In this document: one piece after another, positions 57,669-64,000 of the stretch
Position numbering within the stretch: the stretch's first letter is position 1
How the letters are laid out: every line of letters starts with the position of its first letter
NCBI GenBank assembly: GCA_900537125.1
Contig: UNRJ01000004.1
Span: 62,001-126,000 of the forward strand
Length of the DNA: 64,000 nucleotides
Source: Rhodobacteraceae bacterium Alg238-R152
GTDB lineage: Bacteria; Pseudomonadota; Alphaproteobacteria; Rhodobacterales; Rhodobacteraceae
Reading direction: 5' to 3'
Made by a program: the position numbers and the translations under genes
Notes under the pieces: model-generated
Told to the model about the DNA's origin: nothing
The model's input: only the letters and a program-made list of their open reading frames with translations
Database searches by the model: none

Positions 57669-59249
57669 TTATTCAGCGGGGGCCGGGACCTCATCCACCA
57701 CCGCGTTTGCGTTCACGAGGTTGTCCTCTTTGTGAAACAGCGGGTAGATGTAGAGGAAAGCAGCAGCAATCAGGTAGCCGGAGGTGACACCGGACAGTGT
57801 GGGCCAATGCAGGCTGGCACCGTGGATGATGCCCAAAGCGGACATCACGGCAGCGGCCAGAGCAAAGCCACCAGCGTTGCGGAAGCGACCGTCGATCACG
57901 CTGGCCACAATGGCACCCCATATCAGACCGGTCAGGATCGCCCCTTGGGACAAAGCCAGATGGCCTTCGAAATGCGCGCCTTGCTGCAACAGGGCTGCGG
58001 TCAGAGCGTCATCACCAAGGTTTGGCAAGCCAGCCACGCCCACAGCACCCAAGGCCCCAATCAATGCACCCCACTTGATCATCAGGAAAGCCGACACATG
58101 TGGCATCATCGCGATGGTCACCGCGGCCATGTGATCGGTCTTCACAGAATGCGCGGTGTTGGTGATCAGGCTGAGCGCGACAAACACCAGCACCGGTGCG
58201 GCAGCGGCCGTGGGGATCAGGTTGGTGAGGAAGGCCAGCAGACCGAAGAAAGCCGCCAGCGGGATCACGGCCCCCACCCCAATGATGTAGCCCGCATGTG
58301 CACCCATCCGTTTGTAGGCCGGGTGGCCGATGTAAGCGGTCGTTGGGAATGGGGAGCCAAACACAGCGCCAACCATGGTGCCGAGACCGTCGGTGATCTG
58401 ACAGGTGGCAACAGGGTAATGATCCCCCGCCGCTTCGGCGCTTTCCACGTTGTTCATGGTTTCGATGAAGTTGTAGATCTGCACCGGCACCAGCACGAGG
58501 AACAGCTCGGGGTTGGCAAACAGATACTGGATGCCGGCAATCAGGTCGCCAAAGTAGGGCAGCGGCGGGTAGAAGCCAACGCCATCCAGGCTCAGCGTGG
58601 CTTCGCCAATACCAAAGGCCACCACGGTGCCAACAATCAGCGCCAAAAGACCGGCGGGGATGTTATAGGGCAGGCGGAAGCGGCCAACGAGGCCCCAGAG
58701 GATGATGATCATCGAGGCAAAGCCGATGAAAGGGTTTTCAAACACGGTGGCCAGCGGCACGGTGCCGATGAACACCAGCGCAATGCCACAGAGCGTGCCA
58801 AGCATACCCGCGCGTGGGGTCACACGTTTCAGCCACGGGCCAATCACCGCGCCCAGCGCAGCAACGATGCCGCCCATGAAGCCTGCACCGATACCAACCT
58901 GCCAGGCCAGCATGGGGTCGTTGGTGGACCAGTAGATCGGGCCAATCACGCCAAACAGATAGACAAACATCACCGGCGTCGAGATGCCGTAAGGCAACGC
59001 TGTCACGTCGCGGCCATGTTGAGCCGCTGCACGTTTGGCCAGGCCAACATAAACGGCGATCCCGGCCAGAATGGCCACCGCCGCGCCGGGCACGATGCGG
59101 CCATAGACAATCTCGGCGGGCATCTGGAACACAAACTGACAGACGCCAGCCAGCACCATCAGGTTGATCAGATTGTCGGTGAACAGCGCCCAAAAGGCAC
59201 TAAAGTCGCTGCGGTCAAACAGCTTATAGGTATAGCTACCATCCCTCAT
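57669..59249 (-). CDS. NCS2-family purine permease
   Basis: 526 residues, around 12-14 membrane helices, of the NCS2 nucleobase transporter fold. GDHYPVATCQITDGLGTMVGAVFGSPFPTTAYIGHPAYKRMGAHAGYIIG holds the family substrate-site helix region. The ATG at 59249 has GGAGG six bases upstream, so the longer frame is not used. Next to guanine deaminase it probably imports guanine, xanthine, hypoxanthine or urate; exact substrate unknown. Confidence 0.9.
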   Translation of the reverse strand: MRDGSYTYKLFDRSDFSAFWALFTDNLINLMVLAGVCQFVFQMPAEIVYGRIVPGAAVAILAGIAVYVGLAKRAAAQHGRDVTALPYGISTPVMFVYLFGVIGPIYWSTNDPMLAWQVGIGAGFMGGIVAALGAVIGPWLKRVTPRAGMLGTLCGIALVFIGTVPLATVFENPFIGFASMIIILWGLVGRFRLPYNIPAGLLALIVGTVVAFGIGEATLSLDGVGFYPPLPYFGDLIAGIQYLFANPELFLVLVPVQIYNFIETMNNVESAEAAGDHYPVATCQITDGLGTMVGAVFGSPFPTTAYIGHPAYKRMGAHAGYIIGVGAVIPLAAFFGLLAFLTNLIPTAAAAPVLVFVALSLITNTAHSVKTDHMAAVTIAMMPHVSAFLMIKWGALIGALGAVGVAGLPNLGDDALTAALLQQGAHFEGHLALSQGAILTGLIWGAIVASVIDGRFRNAGGFALAAAVMSALGIIHGASLHWPTLSGVTSGYLIAAAFLYIYPLFHKEDNLVNANAVVDEVPAPAE

Positions 59250-59729
59250 GTGGGACCTCCATTTGCGAGCCGAAGGGATGCCGCCCTCTCCTCGAGGCGA
59301 CACCATCCGGCGTGAACTCACTGGGCTGCGATATGCGGTCCAGTGCCCCGAAGTTGGGGAGTTGCGGCAGGTTCAGAGGTCAGCGCCGGGGCCACTTCAG
59401 CCACGCAGTGCGTGGCGACCACAGCAGGCCGCATTTTGCGGCTACCGCCTGCCCACGAGGGGCAGATCAAGGGCGCAACGGACAAGCCGTCGCGGTTTTG
59501 GGTGCGTGAGGGAGACAGGAACAGGCCAGCTCCAGACCGCGCCTGAGCGCCGTCTTTCTGAGCCATCATGTCCAAGCGGTGTGCCATCTGGTCTCCCCGA
59601 CCGCGCAAGTTTCGCGCGCGTGTGGCTTTGTTTTACAGCGAGCGACTACGGGGCAAAACGGCGCATATCGGGAGATACTTTCAATGGATTCTTGAATAAA
59701 ACGTGGCGTAAGGCTTTTGCACTGAAAGC
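59250..59729 (-). other. Long GC-rich leader or promoter region of the purine permease gene
   Basis: No confident gene between the bhcD terminator and the permease start. A minus-strand frame of 96 codons (59318-59608, an internal ATG at 59587 has GGGGAG upstream) is repetitive and matches nothing. GC-rich inverted segments are frequent (for example CCACGCAGTGCGTGG near 59401). A leader of up to about 390 bases before a purine transporter could contain an RNA regulator, but I cannot identify one by eye. Confidence 0.4.
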
Positions 59730-59770
59730 TAAAAAAGAAGCCTCCGCAGCCAATTTGGCAACGGAGGCAC
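59730..59770 (-). terminator. Terminator after bhcD
   Basis: On the minus strand GCCTCCG / CGGAGGC (7-bp stem, 15-nt loop) followed by TTCTTTTTT, ending the bhc transcript about 30 bases after the bhcD stop. It separates the bhc operon from the permease leader. Confidence 0.85.
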
Positions 59771-59797
59771 GTGATTTCAAACTGTTAGAGGAAGTGT

Positions 59798-60763
59798 TTA
59801 AAAATCAACCTCGATGGCGATGCCTTTTTCCACCGCTAGATCAACCACAGCAGCGGCGACGGCCAAGTCCTGCAAGCCAACGCCGGTTCCATCAAACAAG
59901 GTGATCTGATCCGCAGAGGTGCGGCCCGCATTGGTGCCGTTAATCACCGCGCCAATTTCACCCACGTCGCTTTCCTTGATCAGCCCTTCGGCCACGGCGT
60001 GCTGCGCTTCCCCAATGGAGATCGACTGTGCCACTTCGTCGGTGAACACGGATGCCTTGGCCAACAGCGCGCTTTCAACCTCTTGTTTGCCTTTGGTGTC
60101 GGTGCCCATGCAGGCGATGTGCGTGCCGGGCGCCACATGATCCGCCATCAGAGACGGTGCAAAGGCGGAGGTGATCGAGATGATCACGTCTGCTTCGCCC
60201 ATGCCATCGAGCTCGACTGCCTCAAAAGGCAGACCGGCCTCAGTGGCGACCTTCTCGATGTTGGGCAGCATCTCGGGGTGGTAGTTCCAGCCGATGACTT
60301 TCTCAAACTGACGCTGCTCCAGCGCGGCACGCAGTTGGAAGGTGGCCTGATGCCCCGCGCCAATCACGCCGATGACCTTAGCGTCCTCACGGGCCAGGTG
60401 TTTGATCGACACCGAAGACGCAGCAGCAGTGCGCAGCGCGGTCAAGAGGTTGCCGCCAACCATGGCTTTGACCTTGCCGGTGTCCGGATCGAACAGGAAC
60501 ACGGTGGACTGGTGGTTGATCAATCCGCGTTTTTCCAGGTTGTTGGGCCAGTAGCCGCCCGCCTTCAGGCCGAGTGTCAAACCAGCCTGATCAAAGCCGC
60601 CTTTGAAACCATAAAGCGCGTCTTCGTGGCCGATGGCTTCGCGCACCACAGGGAAGTTATAAGCGTCGCGCGCGGCCATGGCGGCAAAGACTTTTTCAAC
60701 CGCATCAAACGCCGCCTCGCGGGTCATCAGATCGGCAATTTCGCGTTCAGGTACAATCAGCAT
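59798..60763 (-). CDS. bhcD: Iminosuccinate reductase
   Basis: Reduces iminosuccinate to aspartate with NADH, regenerating the amino donor of the beta-hydroxyaspartate cycle. 321 residues of the ornithine cyclodeaminase/mu-crystallin family, with NAD-binding VIGVIGAGHQATFQLRAALEQR and YGFKGGFDQAGLTLGLKAGGYWPNN near the substrate site. Identity as BhcD comes from the neighbouring bhcC, bhcB and bhcA in the known order. Last gene of the operon. Confidence 0.92.
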   Translation of the reverse strand: MLIVPEREIADLMTREAAFDAVEKVFAAMAARDAYNFPVVREAIGHEDALYGFKGGFDQAGLTLGLKAGGYWPNNLEKRGLINHQSTVFLFDPDTGKVKAMVGGNLLTALRTAAASSVSIKHLAREDAKVIGVIGAGHQATFQLRAALEQRQFEKVIGWNYHPEMLPNIEKVATEAGLPFEAVELDGMGEADVIISITSAFAPSLMADHVAPGTHIACMGTDTKGKQEVESALLAKASVFTDEVAQSISIGEAQHAVAEGLIKESDVGEIGAVINGTNAGRTSADQITLFDGTGVGLQDLAVAAAVVDLAVEKGIAIEVDF

Positions 60764-60874
60764 GGTGCTCTCTCATCAGATTTTTGAGTGCCCACGTGTC
60801 GATGCTGGAAAGGTAAAGCAGACACACGGGCACCGGTCCGGCGCCCCATGCGCCGGAAGTGGTGAGTGGTGGGA

Positions 60875-62038
60875 TCAGTAAGCGCGGCCGCGGGCGGACA
60901 CAGGCCAAACCGTTTCCACTTTGCCGTCGCGCACCCCAACGTACCAGTCATGCACGTTGGCGGTTGGATCGCAGTGCCCCGGCACCAGCTTAAGCTTGTC
61001 GTTGACCTTCAGCACACCGGTTGGGTCCATGACCACGCCATGCTCGTCAGAACATTTGATGTATTCCACATCGTCGCGGCCAAAGATCACTGGCAGGCCG
61101 CTGTCTACGGATTGGGCTTTCAGGCCGGCATCCACGATGGCTTTGTCCGCTTTGGCGTGGCTCATGACGCTGGTCAGAATGAAAAACGCGTTTTCCCACT
61201 CACCTTGGTCGATGCGGTTGCCGTCTTTGTCCAGAATGCGGCCGTAGTCTGCATCCATGAAGGCGTAGGAGCCACATTGCAGCTCGTTGTACACACCAGA
61301 GTTGCTCTCAAAATAGTATGAGCCAGTGCCGCCACCAGAGACCAATTCGCAAGCGATGCCTTCAGCTTTCAGGCCATCCACAGCGTCCTGTACCTGCGCA
61401 ATCGCCACGTCGAGTTTGGCCTTGCGATCCTCAAAGCTGTCCATGTGTTGCATTGCGCCCTGATAGGCCTGAATGCCGGTGAACTTGAGGTTTTCGGCGG
61501 CTTTCACGGCTTTGGCAATCTCCACAATCGCCTCAGTTGTGGTCACACCACAGCGGCCCGCGCCACAGTCGATCTCGACAAAGACCTCCAGTTCGGTGCC
61601 GTGCAGAACAGCTGCTGCAGAGAGGTCAGCCACATTGGCGACGTCATCCACACAGACAATTGTGCGGCTGCCAAATTTGGGCAGGCGGGCCAGACGGTCG
61701 ATCTTGGCCGGGTCACGTACCTGGTTGGAGACCAGAATGTCCTTGATGCCGCCACGGGCAAAGACCTCGGCCTCTGAGACCTTCTGGCAGCACACGCCAA
61801 TGGCACCACCGAGTTTTTCCTGCAGCTTGGCCACATCAATGGATTTGTGCATCTTACCGTGCACGCGGTGACGCATGCCGTGGGCCTTGGCGTAGTCGCC
61901 CATCTTCTTGATGTTGCGCTCCAGCGCATCGAGGTCCAGAACCAGCGCCGGGGTTTGAATGTCTGCGGCGTCCATGCCCGGCTTGGCCGGAATGTCATAG
62001 CCCACTTCATAGGTGTCGAGATTGGTCATGTCTTTCAT
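60875..62038 (-). CDS. bhcC: Beta-hydroxyaspartate aldolase
   Basis: Condenses glycine and glyoxylate to beta-hydroxyaspartate. 387 residues of the D-threonine-aldolase/DSD1 fold-type III PLP family; the PLP lysine is expected in HRVHGKMHKSIDVAKLQ, and late residues GHCDPTANVHDWYVGVRDG match the metal-binding C-terminal domain. Context fixes the specific role: it lies between bhcB (37-base gap) and bhcD (111-base gap). Confidence 0.94.
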   Translation of the reverse strand: MKDMTNLDTYEVGYDIPAKPGMDAADIQTPALVLDLDALERNIKKMGDYAKAHGMRHRVHGKMHKSIDVAKLQEKLGGAIGVCCQKVSEAEVFARGGIKDILVSNQVRDPAKIDRLARLPKFGSRTIVCVDDVANVADLSAAAVLHGTELEVFVEIDCGAGRCGVTTTEAIVEIAKAVKAAENLKFTGIQAYQGAMQHMDSFEDRKAKLDVAIAQVQDAVDGLKAEGIACELVSGGGTGSYYFESNSGVYNELQCGSYAFMDADYGRILDKDGNRIDQGEWENAFFILTSVMSHAKADKAIVDAGLKAQSVDSGLPVIFGRDDVEYIKCSDEHGVVMDPTGVLKVNDKLKLVPGHCDPTANVHDWYVGVRDGKVETVWPVSARGRAY

Positions 62039-62075
62039 GTCCTTATCCTCTGTCGGAAATCGTATTGTGTTTGTT

Positions 62076-63047
62076 TCAGGCGGTTGCCAGCCAAGGTAAC
62101 TTGTCCAGATCGACGTTGCCGCCAGTGATAATCATCCCCAGACGTTTACCTTTGAAGGCGTCAGGGTTCTTGAGAACCGTCGCCAAGGGCACTGCGGAAG
62201 AGGGCTCCATCACGACACGCAGGTGCTTCCAGGTGAGCTTCATCGCGTCGATGATCTCTTGCTCAGACGCGGTGTAAATCTCGCTCACGTGGTTGGAGAC
62301 AAAATGCCAGGTGCGCTCTTTCAGCGGTACCAACAGCCCATCAGCTATGGTTTTCGGTGCATCATCGGCGATGATGTGTCCGGCTTTGAAGCTGCGATAG
62401 GCGTCGTCCGCCTGTTCCGGCTCCGCGGCAATCACCTGCGTTTCTGGTGCCAAGGTGGAAAGCGTCAGGCAGGTGCCGGAGATCATGCCGCCGCCACCAA
62501 TTGGCGCAACCACCATGTCCAGGCCGTCGGTCTGCTCGATGAATTCTTTGGAACAAGTGCCCTGCCCCGCAATCACGCGATGGTCGTTATAAGGGTGCAC
62601 AAAATCGCCGCCGGTTGCGGCCTGCACCTCGGCAAAAGTCGCCTCGCGCGAAGTCGTGGACGGCTCACATTCGGTGATCTTGCCGCCATAGCGGCGCACG
62701 GTGTCCTTTTTGGCCTGTGGCGCGGTGCGTGGCATAACCACGTTGCAAGGAATGCCACGTTTCATAGCCGCATAGCTCAAGCAAGACGCATGATTGCCGG
62801 AGGAATGCGTCGCCACCCCCTTCTTGGCCTGCTCGTCATCCAAGCCAAAGACCGCATTGGCCGCGCCGCGCACTTTGAAGGCGCCCGGCTCCTGAAAGTT
62901 CTCACATTTGAAGAACAATTCCGCGCCGGTCAGCTCATTGAGGTAGTCCGACACACGCACCGGCGTGCGGCGGATGTAGGGCAAAATGCGCGTATGCGCC
63001 TCCAGCATGTCTTCATAGGTTGGGATATACATATCGCTGTCCAACAT
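62076..63047 (-). CDS. bhcB: Beta-hydroxyaspartate dehydratase
   Basis: Removes water from beta-hydroxyaspartate to give iminosuccinate. 323 residues of the serine/threonine dehydratase fold-type II family: PLP lysine 58 in ENFQEPGAFKVRGAANAVF, phosphate-cupping loop near SSGNHASCLSYAAMKRG, and GGGGMISGTCLTLS. The ATG at 63047 overlaps the bhcA stop (TGATG), fixing the start. Confidence 0.95.
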   Translation of the reverse strand: MLDSDMYIPTYEDMLEAHTRILPYIRRTPVRVSDYLNELTGAELFFKCENFQEPGAFKVRGAANAVFGLDDEQAKKGVATHSSGNHASCLSYAAMKRGIPCNVVMPRTAPQAKKDTVRRYGGKITECEPSTTSREATFAEVQAATGGDFVHPYNDHRVIAGQGTCSKEFIEQTDGLDMVVAPIGGGGMISGTCLTLSTLAPETQVIAAEPEQADDAYRSFKAGHIIADDAPKTIADGLLVPLKERTWHFVSNHVSEIYTASEQEIIDAMKLTWKHLRVVMEPSSAVPLATVLKNPDAFKGKRLGMIITGGNVDLDKLPWLATA

Positions 63048-64000
63048 CAGGCCGCGTCTTTTTGAGCTGTAGCAGTGTTCCCACGGTAGAAATCTTGTGC
63101 GGCGGCCACGCCGCTGCCCAGTTTGATGTCCAAGCCAAGGTCCACCATGCACATTTCAGCGGTTGCGATGCCGGAGAGCGCCATCACGTCGGTCAGGCTG
63201 CCAAGGTGACCGATACGGAAGACTTTGCCAGCCACTTCCCCAAGGCCCACGCCAAAGGCGACACCGTATTTCTCGGCCGCATGGGTGACGATGTCAGTGG
63301 CGTTAAACCCTTCGGGTGTTTTGATCGCGCTCACTGTGTCGGAAAAAACCGACGGGTTGGCCGCGCAGAGCTCCAGCCCCCAAGCCCCCACGGCAGCACG
63401 CACACCTTCAGCAATGCGAGTGTGACGGGCGAAGACGTTGTCCAGACCTTCGTTCAGCAGAATGGCGCAAGCTTCATTCAGACCGTTCAGCAGCCCCACG
63501 GCAGGCGTGTAAGGATAGGCGTTGGCGGCGTAGCCTTTGGCCATGTCGTGCACGTCAAAGAAGGTACGCGGCAGCTTGGCGGTTTTTGTGGTGGCCATGG
63601 CTTTGGCGCTGAAGCCCACGATGGCGAGACCAGCGGTGAGCATGAAACCTTTTTGCGAGCCGGTCACGGCAACATCCACGCCCCATTCGTCCATGCGGAA
63701 GTCCATCGAGGCAATCGAGGACACGCCATCGACAAACAGCAGTGCGGGGTGGCCAGCGGAGTCCAAAGCGCGGCGCACGGCGGCGATGTCGGATTTCACG
63801 CCAGTCGCCGTCTCGTTGTGGGTGGCCAGAACGGCTTTGATGTCATGGTTGGTGTCAGCGGTGAGGATTTCCTCATAGCGATCCGCGGGCAGGCCTTCAC
63901 CCCAAGGGGTTTCCACAACCTTCACGTCAAGCCCATGGCGTTGGCACATATCGATCCAGCGGTGGCTGAACATGCCGTTACGTGCAGCGAGGATTTTGTC
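63047..64000 (-). CDS. bhcA: Aspartate--glyoxylate aminotransferase, 5' end outside window
   Basis: Transaminates glyoxylate to glycine with aspartate as donor, first step of the beta-hydroxyaspartate cycle. Class V aminotransferase; the PLP lysine is in DVAVTGSQKGFMLTAGLAIVGFS. The frame remains open to the right edge (DKILAARNGMFSHRWIDMC), so the N-terminal region lies outside. The family includes serine-glyoxylate aminotransferases; bhcB, bhcC and bhcD in order identify it as BhcA. An IclR-type regulator bhcR often adjoins bhcA and would be outside the window. Confidence 0.95.
   Translation of the reverse strand, partial: DKILAARNGMFSHRWIDMCQRHGLDVKVVETPWGEGLPADRYEEILTADTNHDIKAVLATHNETATGVKSDIAAVRRALDSAGHPALLFVDGVSSIASMDFRMDEWGVDVAVTGSQKGFMLTAGLAIVGFSAKAMATTKTAKLPRTFFDVHDMAKGYAANAYPYTPAVGLLNGLNEACAILLNEGLDNVFARHTRIAEGVRAAVGAWGLELCAANPSVFSDTVSAIKTPEGFNATDIVTHAAEKYGVAFGVGLGEVAGKVFRIGHLGSLTDVMALSGIATAEMCMVDLGLDIKLGSGVAAAQDFYRGNTATAQKDAA

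Noticed and set aside
57576-59315. Open frame of 579 codons on the plus strand
   Set aside because: Antisense to the NCS2 permease and guanine deaminase genes; translation is Gln/His-rich low-complexity without motifs, as expected from the reverse of membrane-protein codons.
59318-59608. Minus-strand frame of 96 codons before the purine permease
   Set aside because: Has a possible ribosome site for an internal ATG but a low-complexity translation that matches nothing; not listed as a gene.

Overview
The window looks like chromosomal DNA of a marine Roseobacter-type alphaproteobacterium (Rhodobacterales). The clues are an nqo/nuo operon with the non-nuo reading frames typical of Paracoccus and Rhodobacter, a complete beta-hydroxyaspartate-cycle gene set (its first gene cut by the window edge), a leucine/isovalerate operon, a DmdC/FadE-type acyl-CoA dehydrogenase operon, and moderately high GC. 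No rRNA, tRNA, CRISPR array, transposase or prophage gene was recognised.

Layout. (1) 1-1260: 3' part of a DEAD-box RNA helicase and its terminator. (2) 1264-22102, minus strand: all fourteen complex I genes in the order nuoA-B-C-D-E-F-G-H-I-J-K-L-M-N, interleaved with six small non-nuo genes, followed by birA, coaX, rnj (RNase J) and a FosX-like gene. (3) 22501-31235, minus strand: leucine/isovalerate catabolism (ivd, mccB, mccA, hmgL, a methylglutaconyl-CoA hydratase-like crotonase). Two exported LprI-like proteins, a glutathione S-transferase and a P-loop kinase are embedded in it, and a perfect 24-bp palindrome lies upstream of ivd. (4) 31391-33655, minus strand: a MATE exporter and two hotdog thioesterases. 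(5) 33772-41475, plus strand: two MerR-type regulators, then a beta-oxidation operon (acyl-CoA dehydrogenase, small protein, GST, thiolase, cupin, FadB-like fusion). (6) 41542-44461: Hint-domain protein, AMP-forming acyl-CoA ligase and HemP. (7) 44798-51909, plus strand: an AT-richer accessory block with glycosyltransferase-like genes, an FkbM methyltransferase and a 970-residue RTX protein that combines a glycosidase-like domain, calcium-binding repeats and three tandem C-terminal repeats. (8) 52879-59249: a PAS-like protein and purine catabolism (membrane urate hydroxylase PuuD, HIU hydrolase, TSUP permease, guanine deaminase, NCS2 purine permease). (9) 59798-64000, minus strand: bhcD, bhcC, bhcB and the 3' part of bhcA.

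How it fits together. Regions 3 and 5 turn branched-chain and fatty acyl-CoAs into acetyl-CoA and acetoacetate, and complex I oxidises the NADH. Purine breakdown can end in glyoxylate, and the beta-hydroxyaspartate cycle converts two glyoxylate into oxaloacetate. The direct adjacency of purine-ring catabolism and this cycle suggests that purines are used as a carbon and nitrogen source. That link is an inference, because the steps between 5-hydroxyisourate and glyoxylate are not in the window. The most unusual single gene is the RTX/glycosidase-like protein at 48997-51909.
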